From the NCBI RefSeq assembly GCF_034670185.1, contig NZ_JAXMNY010000005.1, forward strand, positions 124,001 to 188,000: a stretch of DNA of 64,000 nucleotides, read 5' to 3'. A program made the position numbers and the translations under genes. Source of the DNA: Nisaea sp. GTDB lineage: Bacteria; Pseudomonadota; Alphaproteobacteria; Thalassobaculales; Thalassobaculaceae. Positions 43,142 to 51,057 of the stretch are shown here, piece by piece; the stretch's first letter is position 1; each line of letters begins with the position of its first letter. Under the pieces are notes generated by a model that searched no databases, had not been told where the DNA came from, and saw nothing but the letters and a program-made list of their open reading frames with translations.

Positions 43142-43769
43142 CCATGTAGAGATCGGCGAAGGCACAACGATAGAGCCATACGCGATCCTGGGCATCGTCG
43201 ACCGCTTCCACCCAGTCAGCCCTACCATCATCGGTCAAAAATCCTTTATCGGCTCAAGATGCACGGTCTACTGCAATGTCACGACCGGTAATGGATTTGA
43301 CATTAGTGATCAGTCCACGGTTTTTTACGATAACCACTTCGGGGATGATTGCCGAATCGGCCCCAAATCCGTCATCAAGAACGGATGCAGGATAGGTGAT
43401 CGGGTCCGGGTAAACTCCCAAACCTTTCTGGAACGGGTCCAAATCGGATCTGATGTCTTTATCGGTCCAGGCACCATTTTCACAGATGACATGCACCCGC
43501 CCTGCCCACACAATAAAGAATGCACTCCTTTCATAAATGTAGGTGACCGGGTTTCAATCGGCGCCAATGCAACGATATGCCCAGGCGTCGATATCGGTAA
43601 CAATTCTCAGATCTATGCGGGCGCTGTTGTCGTCAAAAACGTCGAGCCGTTTTCCGTAGTTGCCGGCGTTCCCGCACGCAAGATAGGAGACACCCGAGAG
43701 CTGACTTGTCCTCCCGGACTAATGAAACATCCATTCGAACCTTGGCTGATTGCAGATGACGACATCTGA
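43119..43769 (+). CDS. Left-handed beta-helix acyltransferase (sugar O/N-acetyltransferase type)
   Basis: A 216-residue hexapeptide-repeat acyltransferase. Repeats of the form I-G-x-x-x-x-I run from about residue 8 to 175 (VEIGEGTTIEP, FIGSRCTVYC, VSIGANATICPG), with a loop containing DDMHPPC near the probable active site. VVKNVEPFSVVAGVPARKIG is the standard C-terminal turn. Likely donor is acetyl-CoA or another acyl thioester and acceptor an amino or hydroxy sugar, possibly the amine from the next gene. The start is ATG 43119. Confidence 0.88.
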   Translation: MSEPIIYDHVEIGEGTTIEPYAILGIVDRFHPVSPTIIGQKSFIGSRCTVYCNVTTGNGFDISDQSTVFYDNHFGDDCRIGPKSVIKNGCRIGDRVRVNSQTFLERVQIGSDVFIGPGTIFTDDMHPPCPHNKECTPFINVGDRVSIGANATICPGVDIGNNSQIYAGAVVVKNVEPFSVVAGVPARKIGDTRELTCPPGLMKHPFEPWLIADDDI

Positions 43770-44850
43770 ACGTTGGTGGCGCGTCCAAGCGAGAACTGCG
43801 CCATTACGGCCTAACTGGCACACGGAATCTTCGCGTGATCCAAATTTCTTATGGGCTGACAAAAATGAGAATTTTGATCCGCGCATCGCTCAAGCTGTCC
43901 AAAAAACTCTCCGCGACCTTCCCAATCACCTCGTAGGGTCCTATCCAGATCTTGGCCCCGTCTACAGCAGGTTGACCGATTTTTTCTCTGTAGATAATGG
44001 GCAGGCTCTGATTACGAATGGTGTCGATGAAGGAATTCGGCTGACATTTCAACTGGCGCAGTCAACAGGCCGCTCAATTTTCATGACCGCGCCAACATTT
44101 GCAATGTATAGCGTATATGCGATGGCGCTCGGTATCGACGCACAAACATTTACCTATGAAAGACACCGGTCTGGCTTTGCTCTGGATACGGATCAGATCA
44201 TGGCCGCGATCGAAAAATTAAAGCCTTCAATTGTATTTCTCGCCAATCCAGACAGCCCGACAGGTTCCGTCATCCCTCCTGAAGTTCTTCTAAAAATTAT
44301 GGATCGCGCGGGAAAAAACGGAACGATTCTCTTTATTGATGAAGCCTACTACCCATACTCAGAAGAAACGCTTTTAGGAGAAATATCCGGTCAAGATAAC
44401 CTCCTTGTAGCTCGAAGTTTTGACAAGGCATTTGGCTTAGCTGGCTTTCGACTCGGAGCCCTTTTCGGAAACGAAGGCCTGATAGACTCCATAAGTCGTA
44501 GGCGGTCAATGTATGAAATTGGTGCCGTGCAAGCGTTCGTGCTCGAGAGAATGCTCAAGAAAACCTCGCTATTGAGCGAGGTTGCACATGACATCCGCAA
44601 CGCAAAGAGGGAATTTGAAGCTCGCATATGCAGCCTTGGCTTTGAGGTTATCCCGACTGATGGGAATTTTTCCCTGATCCTCTTCGGCGATCAGCGGGAC
44701 CTCGTGCGCAAAAAATTAGAAAAGACAACACTGTACCGGGATCAATTTGGCCATCCTTCGATGCAAGATATATCCCGAATCAGTATCGTTTCCAAAGGTG
44801 CGGCAAACAGCATTGCATTCCAAATTGAAGAAGCCGTAAGCCAGAAATGA
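43756..44850 (+). CDS. PLP-dependent aminotransferase (class I/II, HisC-like)
   Basis: A 364-residue fold-type I aminotransferase. Motifs are the cofactor-binding NGVDEGIRLTF, FLANPDSPTGS, FIDEAYYPYSE and the PLP Lys in ARSFDKAFGLAGFRLG near residue 220. Closest in style to histidinol-phosphate aminotransferases. In this cluster it probably installs an amino group on a sugar- or cyclitol-like keto intermediate. The start is ATG 43756, overlapping the acyltransferase gene by 14 bases. Composition is AT-richer than the core genome. Confidence 0.88.
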   Translation: MTTSERWWRVQARTAPLRPNWHTESSRDPNFLWADKNENFDPRIAQAVQKTLRDLPNHLVGSYPDLGPVYSRLTDFFSVDNGQALITNGVDEGIRLTFQLAQSTGRSIFMTAPTFAMYSVYAMALGIDAQTFTYERHRSGFALDTDQIMAAIEKLKPSIVFLANPDSPTGSVIPPEVLLKIMDRAGKNGTILFIDEAYYPYSEETLLGEISGQDNLLVARSFDKAFGLAGFRLGALFGNEGLIDSISRRRSMYEIGAVQAFVLERMLKKTSLLSEVAHDIRNAKREFEARICSLGFEVIPTDGNFSLILFGDQRDLVRKKLEKTTLYRDQFGHPSMQDISRISIVSKGAANSIAFQIEEAVSQK

Positions 44851-44929
44851 CACTCCGCAAGCAAGCCTCTAGGGCGTATAATACTCCGTTCCGGCTACCT
44901 TCATCCCAAAAGTCAGAGGCAAACTATAC

Positions 44930-45988
44930 ATGATCACTCCATTGAGAGTCGGTATTGCAGGGTATGGCGTTGTGGGGAGACGTCGCCGGCATTTCCTTGA
45001 TTTAAACCCTGAAATGGAAGTGGTCGCTGTCTGTGATCGGACTTTCGACGAGCCCAGAACAATTGATGGGGTCAAAGCATTCAAGTCTTATCAAGAGCTT
45101 TATGGCGAAGGCCTGGATGCCGTCTTCGTCTGCTTGACGAATGATATTGCCCCCGAAGTGACGACGGAAATGATCAAACGCGGGATTCATACATTCTGCG
45201 AAAAGCCCCCCGGTCGAACCGTCGAAGATATTGCTAGTGTTCAGGATACAGCGGCAAAGCATCCGCATATTAAAGTGATGTACGGCTTCAATCACAGATA
45301 TCATGAATCAGTAAATGACGCGTTGGGCATTGTCCGGTCCGGGAGCCTTGGCAGGGTCATAAATCTACGCGGTGTTTATGGGAAATCTAAGTTTATTAGT
45401 TTCGATCAGGCCTCGGACTGGCGCACTAAACGAGCTGTAGCAGGAGGTGGAATTCTGCTCGACCAAGGTATCCACATGGTCGACCTGATGCGGCTGTTTG
45501 CTGGTGAATTCCAGGATGTCCACAGTTTCGTATCCAATGCTTATTGGAAACATGACGTAGAAGACAACGCCTATGCCTTGATGCGCACGGCGGACAATAC
45601 AGTCGCGATGCTTCACTCAAGCGCGACACAATGGCGGCATCGCTTTAATCTTGAAATCGGCTTGGAGCGGGGCGGAATCACGTTGAGCGGAATACTCTCC
45701 GGGTCGAAGAGTTATGGGGCGGAGACACTGACGGTCATCTGGCCGGATGACGACGACAAAGGGGACCCACGGGAACAGACCACTCGATATAACCGAGACC
45801 CGTCGTGGCCTAATGAGATTGCCGCTTTTGCAAATGCCATCCTTAGGGACATACCTATCAAAAATGGCACAATTGAAGATGCCTACCGTACAATGGATCT
45901 TGTCTATCGGATCTACATGGCAGACCCAGAGTGGCGGGAACATTGGGGATTGAATGCGCATTTGGCGCCCGCCCCTCATACAGGATAG
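44930..45988 (+). CDS. Gfo/Idh/MocA-family oxidoreductase
   Basis: A 352-residue NAD(P)-dependent oxidoreductase. RVGIAGYGVVGRRR opens the Rossmann domain, CEKPPGRT holds the catalytic Lys, and GGGILLDQGIHMVDLMR carries the usual Asp and His of the second domain. Homologues oxidise inositol, glucose or nucleotide-sugar carbons. Here it could generate the keto group that the aminotransferase uses. The start is ATG 44930 with AGAGG upstream. It has its own 79-base leader. Confidence 0.88.
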   Translation: MITPLRVGIAGYGVVGRRRRHFLDLNPEMEVVAVCDRTFDEPRTIDGVKAFKSYQELYGEGLDAVFVCLTNDIAPEVTTEMIKRGIHTFCEKPPGRTVEDIASVQDTAAKHPHIKVMYGFNHRYHESVNDALGIVRSGSLGRVINLRGVYGKSKFISFDQASDWRTKRAVAGGGILLDQGIHMVDLMRLFAGEFQDVHSFVSNAYWKHDVEDNAYALMRTADNTVAMLHSSATQWRHRFNLEIGLERGGITLSGILSGSKSYGAETLTVIWPDDDDKGDPREQTTRYNRDPSWPNEIAAFANAILRDIPIKNGTIEDAYRTMDLVYRIYMADPEWREHWGLNAHLAPAPHTG

Positions 45989-46057
45989 GTTGACGATGGG
46001 AAGTCTGCGGCCAATAAAACACTTTATTACATTAATTAATGAAGTCCGAGAAACACC

Positions 46058-46828
46058 ATGTCACTGAAAATGAAACTAAAAAATAATCAACTGACGATCG
46101 GCTCCTGGCTCAGCTTCGGCTTCCCACCGATCGCTGAGATGATGGCCAAAGCTGGGTACGATTGGCTTGTCGTCGACATGGAACACACGGGCATCGCGAC
46201 GAACGAGATGTTCCAGATGATCCAGGTGATCGATCTGGCCGGATGCACACCGCTTGTCCGCGTTGGCGCAAACGATCCGTTGTTAATCAAACGGGCCATG
46301 GATTCCGGGGCGCATGGTGTGATCGTGCCCATGATCTGCACGCCGGACGAAGCCAAGATGGCGGTCGACTCGATTTACTATCCGCCGCGGGGGAGCCGAG
46401 GTGTAGGGCTATCTCGAGCACAGGATTACGGTCTCGGTTTTGAGCGATACAAGGAATGGGCGGAGAAGGAAACGATCCTGATCGCCCAGATCGAACACTA
46501 CAAGGCAGCGGGTTCCATCGATGAAATCCTCGCCGTGGACGGGATCGACGGCTTTATCATTGGCCCTTATGATCTTTCAGGCTCCCTTGGACATCCAGGA
46601 AACTTCGAACACCCTGATGTCGTAGCGTGCCTGGACAAAGTCACCGCCGGGATGAAGCGGTCTCCAAAGGCCGGTGGGGTTCATGTTGTCATGCCTGACG
46701 AAGACCTCCTTCGTAAGAGGATCGAAGAAGGATATACATTCGTCGCCTATGGCGACGACATGGTGTTCCTTGCCGAGAAACTGCGTGACGATTCAGCTAT
46801 TGTGAATGACCTGCTGAAGAACCGGTGA
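46058..46828 (+). CDS. HpcH/HpaI-family aldolase
   Basis: A 256-residue class II aldolase. The active-site residues of HpaI are kept: His in VVDMEHTG, Arg in LVRVGAND, Glu in AQIEHYKA and Asp in IGPYDLSGSLG. These enzymes add pyruvate to an aldehyde or reverse that reaction. Followed directly by a KdsB-like cytidylyltransferase, it may build a 2-keto-acid (ulosonic acid) that is then CMP-activated; this is inference. A run ATTACATTAATTAATG precedes it, and its stop overlaps the next start. Confidence 0.9.
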   Translation: MSLKMKLKNNQLTIGSWLSFGFPPIAEMMAKAGYDWLVVDMEHTGIATNEMFQMIQVIDLAGCTPLVRVGANDPLLIKRAMDSGAHGVIVPMICTPDEAKMAVDSIYYPPRGSRGVGLSRAQDYGLGFERYKEWAEKETILIAQIEHYKAAGSIDEILAVDGIDGFIIGPYDLSGSLGHPGNFEHPDVVACLDKVTAGMKRSPKAGGVHVVMPDEDLLRKRIEEGYTFVAYGDDMVFLAEKLRDDSAIVNDLLKNR

Positions 46829-47610
46829 CCGATATGCAATCAGTCTGCATCATTCCCGCACGAATGGGCTCCAGTCGATTTCCGGGCAAGCCGATGAGCC
46901 CGCTGCTTGGCATGCCCATGATTGAGCACATCTACCACCGGTGCCGCCTTCATGAAGGCTACGACCGGGTGATCGTCGCGACCTGTGATCAGGTGATTGC
47001 CGATTGCATCATCTCTGCCGGCGGAGAAGCCGTGATGACTTCCGACGACCATGAACGCTGCACCGATCGCGTTCAGGAGGCTATCAGCAATCTAAAACTC
47101 GATCTCGCGAACGAAGATTTAGTGCAGATGGTTCAAGGCGACGAGATCTTGGTCGGACCGGAAATGCTGGCCGAGATGCAACACGTCTTTCAGGACAGTG
47201 GCGCGCCGGTTGTCAATCTGGTTAGCCGGCTGTACCGCGTTGAGGATCATGAAGATCCGAATACTGTGAAGGTAGTAGCCGCACCGGACGGACGGCTACT
47301 TTATCTGTCTCGCGCGCCGATCCCGTCGCGCGCACGGGCGCCGGAAGTACCCATGTACCAGCAAACCGGCGTTATCGCTTTTGCCAAGTCACATCTCGAC
47401 CGTTTCAGCTCCCTGCCACAGACGCCACTGGAGAAGCTCGAATCAGTCGACATGCTGCGTTACCTCGAACATGGGGACACGATCATGGCAGTAAAGACCG
47501 AGATCGAGACCATCGGTGTCGATACCGAGCAAGACAGGGCACGGGCCGAATCCATTCTTGCGGACAACCCGGTTACCGGACGCTATCTCGACCGCGCAAA
47601 CGCATCATGA
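46825..47610 (+). CDS. KdsB-like CMP-sugar acid cytidylyltransferase
   Basis: A 261-residue nucleotidyltransferase related to 3-deoxy-manno-octulosonate cytidylyltransferase. IIPARMGSSRFPGKPM is the CTP-binding motif, and VQMVQGDEILVGPEML and QQTGVIAFAKSHLDRF follow the KdsB layout. KdsB normally has GDEPL; here the Pro is replaced by Ile, so the sugar acid may differ. The start is GTG 46825, with GAAG six bases upstream, overlapping the aldolase stop; ATG 46834 is possible. Confidence 0.88.
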   Translation: MTDMQSVCIIPARMGSSRFPGKPMSPLLGMPMIEHIYHRCRLHEGYDRVIVATCDQVIADCIISAGGEAVMTSDDHERCTDRVQEAISNLKLDLANEDLVQMVQGDEILVGPEMLAEMQHVFQDSGAPVVNLVSRLYRVEDHEDPNTVKVVAAPDGRLLYLSRAPIPSRARAPEVPMYQQTGVIAFAKSHLDRFSSLPQTPLEKLESVDMLRYLEHGDTIMAVKTEIETIGVDTEQDRARAESILADNPVTGRYLDRANAS

Positions 47611-48326
47611 GCAGCCAACTTTCCGGAAAGAAAGCCCTCGTTACCGGCGGAACCAGGGGGATCGGGTACGCTATCGCGGAGCGGCTTATGAAGGACGGAG
47701 CCACCGTCACCGTGACCGGCACCAAACCAGGCGGGGCCGGCCCGGAATCATCCGAATACCGCGCAGTGGATTTTTCCGACACGGCCGCAACGGAAGCATT
47801 CGCCGTCAGCATCAAAAATGACGACTTCGACATCCTAGTGAACAATGCCGGGATAAACAAGATCGCCCCGTTTGCGGAAATCGACACTGCGGATTTCGAA
47901 CGCATCCAGCGCGTGAACGTTCTGGCACCGATGGTTCTCTGCCGGGCCGTCCTGTCGGGCATGCAACAGAAGGGCTGGGGCCGTATCGTCAATATCAGTT
48001 CGATCTGGGGCAAGATCAGCAAGGAACAACGGGCGCCATACTCGACCAGCAAGTTCGGCATCGACGGCATGACAGTGGCCCTCGCCGCCGAGGTTGCCGG
48101 AGACGGCGTTTTGGCTAACTCGGTCGCCCCCGGTTTCATCGACACGGAACTGACACAACGCGTGCTCGGCCCCGACGGTATCGCTGAACTAACGGCGAAA
48201 GTTCCAGTGGGCCGCCTTGGCCAACCCGAGGAAATAGCCGCCTTCATATCGTGGCTTGCCGGCCCGGAGAACACCTATATCAGCGGGCAGAATATTGCCA
48301 TCGACGGAGGCTTTACCCGTGTCTGA
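47607..48326 (+). CDS. Classical SDR oxidoreductase (FabG-like)
   Basis: A 239-residue short-chain dehydrogenase. TGGTRGIGYAI is the cofactor motif, followed by NNAG and the catalytic Ser (NISSIWG), Tyr and Lys (PYSTSKFG). The C-terminus IAIDGGF is standard. FabG-type SDRs reduce keto groups with NADPH; in this cluster the substrate is more likely a sugar or cyclitol ketone than a fatty acid. Overlaps both neighbours by a few bases. Confidence 0.9.
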   Translation: MSSQLSGKKALVTGGTRGIGYAIAERLMKDGATVTVTGTKPGGAGPESSEYRAVDFSDTAATEAFAVSIKNDDFDILVNNAGINKIAPFAEIDTADFERIQRVNVLAPMVLCRAVLSGMQQKGWGRIVNISSIWGKISKEQRAPYSTSKFGIDGMTVALAAEVAGDGVLANSVAPGFIDTELTQRVLGPDGIAELTAKVPVGRLGQPEEIAAFISWLAGPENTYISGQNIAIDGGFTRV

Positions 48327-49395
48327 CATGCTAACCATCCAGTCGCACAAAGGCCCCTACACGGCCACGTTTGATCCTTCAGCGCTTACAAAGCTCGAAG
48401 AAAATGTGCCGGCGAACGCGCATTTCCTGATAGATGCCCATGTCGCTGATCTGTATGCCGCACAGATGAAGAACATTTTGACGCATCGCTCCGTTCTTCT
48501 CATTGACGCTCTGGAATCCAATAAATCACTCGAACGTATGCCGGATTATGTAGCCCATCTCGTCGGCAAGGGGCTGCGCCGGGATCACCGGCTGATTGCC
48601 ATTGGCGGCGGCATCATCCAGGACATTACCTGTTTCCTGTCCGCCACCATGCTTCGCGGCGTCGACTGGGTGTTTTACCCGACGACATTGCTGGCCCAGG
48701 CGGATTCCTGCATCGGCTCCAAAAGCTCGATCAATTCCGGGACAGCTAAAAACATCCTCGGCACCTTCACCCCGCCGCGGGAAGTTCACATCAGCACCAA
48801 CTTCTTGGCCACGCTCGACCCACGGGACGTCCGTTCCGGCATTGGCGAGATGTTGAAGGTCCATGTCATCGACGGGCCGGATTCCTTCGATACTATAGCA
48901 GCCGACTACCAACGTATTCTGAAAGAGCCCGAGGTCATGATGACCTATATCCGGCGCTCGCTCGACATCAAGAAGGCCTATATCGAACGCGATGAATTCG
49001 ATCAGGGCGCGCGCAATGTCTTCAATTATGGGCACAGCTTCGGCCACGCAATCGAAGCCGCGACGGATTTCGGAATCCCGCACGGAATCGCGGTGACCAT
49101 AGGCATGAATATGGCTAATTATGTCGCGGCCCGACTTGAGGTCGGGTCAGACGAAAATTATCGCCGGATGCAGCCGGTGATGCGGTTGAACTATGATGGC
49201 TTTGAGACCTATCCCGTGCCGCTTGCGCCCTTCATGACGGCGTTATCGCGTGACAAGAAGAACCAGGGTACTGGAACGGCAACCTTCATTCTTGCTAACC
49301 GCGCAGGTCAGGTGTTCAAGGACCAGTATCCGATGGACGAAAACCTGACCAGCATCTGTCGCGATTATCTCGAGTCCGAACGGGCCGCAGCATGA
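48319..49395 (+). CDS. Dehydroquinate-synthase-like sugar-phosphate cyclase
   Basis: A 358-residue member of the sugar-phosphate cyclase family. PTTLLAQADSCIGSKSSIN aligns with the AroB active-site loop but reads KSSIN where AroB has KTGVN. The metal ligands are kept: Glu in GIGEMLKV, His in NYGHSFGHAIE and His in GIPHGIAV. It is therefore likely a cyclase making a carbocycle from a sugar phosphate, but not housekeeping AroB. The start is GTG 48319 because GGAGG (48306-48310) sits eight bases upstream. Confidence 0.87.
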   Translation: MSDMLTIQSHKGPYTATFDPSALTKLEENVPANAHFLIDAHVADLYAAQMKNILTHRSVLLIDALESNKSLERMPDYVAHLVGKGLRRDHRLIAIGGGIIQDITCFLSATMLRGVDWVFYPTTLLAQADSCIGSKSSINSGTAKNILGTFTPPREVHISTNFLATLDPRDVRSGIGEMLKVHVIDGPDSFDTIAADYQRILKEPEVMMTYIRRSLDIKKAYIERDEFDQGARNVFNYGHSFGHAIEAATDFGIPHGIAVTIGMNMANYVAARLEVGSDENYRRMQPVMRLNYDGFETYPVPLAPFMTALSRDKKNQGTGTATFILANRAGQVFKDQYPMDENLTSICRDYLESERAAA

Positions 49396-50348
49396 GCGAT
49401 ATCAGGGTAGCCGTTGCCTCGCGATCTTTCTCCCGCCATCCTGTCCTGCGTCAGGAAGTCTTGGAGCAGTTTCCAAATGCCACGTTCAACGATGCAGGAG
49501 TCTCCTTGAAGGGGGACGCTCTAATCGAGTTCCTGGCGGGGCACGACCGTGCCATTACAGCTCTGGAGAAGCTCGACCACTCGGTGTTCGCCGCACTTCC
49601 GGATCTCAAGGTCATCAGCAAATATGGCGTCGGCCTGGACATGATCGATCTCGACGCCATGACCTCACACGGCGTCCATCTCGGCTGGACGGGAGGAGTG
49701 AACCGCCGCTCGGTCGCCGAGCTCGCTCTTTCTTTCGCCATCGCCCTGTTACGTCTAGTGCCAGAAAATATCCGGGAGGTCCGAGACGGCGTCTGGCGCC
49801 AAGAACGCGGACGCGAACTGTCCCATCGCACTGTCGGCATTATTGGGTGCGGCCATGTCGGCAAAGATTTGATCCGGTTGCTGCAACCGTTCAAGTGCGA
49901 GATCCTCGTGCACGATGTGCGAGCATTCCCAAGCTTCTACAAAACGCACGGTGTCACCCCGGTCCCTCTTGAAGAGCTGCTTTCCCGCTCCGAGATAGTT
50001 TCACTTCACGTCCCGCTCGACGACACGACACGCCAGCTTCTGAACGCGGAGCGGCTCGGTTTGATGCGGCCTGACGCCATATTGCTAAATCTTGCCCGCG
50101 GTGATCTCGTGGACGAAACAGCACTCGCCGGCATGCTGGAAGACGGACGTCTCTTCGGCGCCGGGTTTGATGTCTTTGCGAACGAGCCACCAACCGACAT
50201 GCGTCTGTTTTCGCTGCCCAGATTTCTCGGCACCCCGCATATCGGCGGAACGACCGAAGAAGGCGTTCTTGCAATGGGGCGTGCGGCGATCCAGGGACTC
50301 ACGGAGTTCGGGCAACCTCATGAAATCGTCAAAGGACAACAGGGATAG
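49392..50348 (+). CDS. D-isomer-specific 2-hydroxyacid dehydrogenase
   Basis: A 318-residue NAD-dependent dehydrogenase related to phosphoglycerate dehydrogenase. It has GIIGCGHVGKDL as nucleotide motif and the catalytic Arg (NLARGDLVDE), Glu (FDVFANEPP) and His (GTPHIGG). It interconverts a 2-hydroxy and a 2-keto acid, which fits a pathway with an HpaI-type aldolase. Overlaps the cyclase stop by four bases and the next start by one base. Confidence 0.92.
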   Translation: MSDIRVAVASRSFSRHPVLRQEVLEQFPNATFNDAGVSLKGDALIEFLAGHDRAITALEKLDHSVFAALPDLKVISKYGVGLDMIDLDAMTSHGVHLGWTGGVNRRSVAELALSFAIALLRLVPENIREVRDGVWRQERGRELSHRTVGIIGCGHVGKDLIRLLQPFKCEILVHDVRAFPSFYKTHGVTPVPLEELLSRSEIVSLHVPLDDTTRQLLNAERLGLMRPDAILLNLARGDLVDETALAGMLEDGRLFGAGFDVFANEPPTDMRLFSLPRFLGTPHIGGTTEEGVLAMGRAAIQGLTEFGQPHEIVKGQQG

Positions 50349-51046
50349 TGTCCCGAAGACTTCAGGAATGTGGCATCACGATCAAAAAGCCCGGCTCGAT
50401 GGAAGCCGTCGGAGATGCACTTGCGCATCTGGTTCGGATCAACACAGAATCTGATCTCGCGGAGAGCGGGCGCGCAACTGTTGTCCTGTCCGGCGGCAAC
50501 ACGCCACGCCACTATCTCCAGGCTGTTGCAGACGGTCGGGAAAGCTGGAACGGCATATCCGTGACCCTATCGGATGAGCGGTTCGTCCCCACCAACGATA
50601 AAGAAAGCAACGAATCACTGATTCGCAGCTTCTTCCTGCACACGGAAGCAAAAATCGTTGGTCTCCGCGGAACTGCAACCCGGCCGTCCATAGCAGCCGA
50701 GGAAGCCTCGGACCGCGTGAACAATTCCTGCCCATGGCCCCCCTCTGTATCCATTCTCGGGTTCGGGCTCGACGGGCACTTTGCGTCGCTGTTTAGCGAA
50801 TCCGACTGTCGCGAGCGAGGGCCCTTCGCATGTCTCGCCACCAGACATCCGACGACCGGAGCCGATCGGATCAGCATGAGGTTCGATCGGCTGATCGCGA
50901 CGCGAAGAATCATGTTGGTCTGCAACAGAGACAAATATGCATATTTGCAGGAAGCCGTTAGTAAGGACACAGCTACAGCGCCTCCTATCGTGCAGTTCCT
51001 CAGAGCGTCGGGTGACCGAACCGAACTGCTGATCACCAGCGACTAG
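50348..51046 (+). CDS. 6-phosphogluconolactonase-like protein
   Basis: A 232-residue protein of the NagB/6-phosphogluconolactonase fold. LSGGNTPRHYL, SDERFVPTNDKESNESLI and GFGLDGHFASLF match the three family motifs closely, though the usual T before ASLF is F. It could hydrolyse a sugar lactone formed by an upstream dehydrogenase. The start is GTG 50348, which shares one base with the preceding TAG, so it is coupled to the dehydrogenase. Confidence 0.88.
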   Translation: MSRRLQECGITIKKPGSMEAVGDALAHLVRINTESDLAESGRATVVLSGGNTPRHYLQAVADGRESWNGISVTLSDERFVPTNDKESNESLIRSFFLHTEAKIVGLRGTATRPSIAAEEASDRVNNSCPWPPSVSILGFGLDGHFASLFSESDCRERGPFACLATRHPTTGADRISMRFDRLIATRRIMLVCNRDKYAYLQEAVSKDTATAPPIVQFLRASGDRTELLITSD

Positions 51047-51057
51047 GGCGAGCATAC

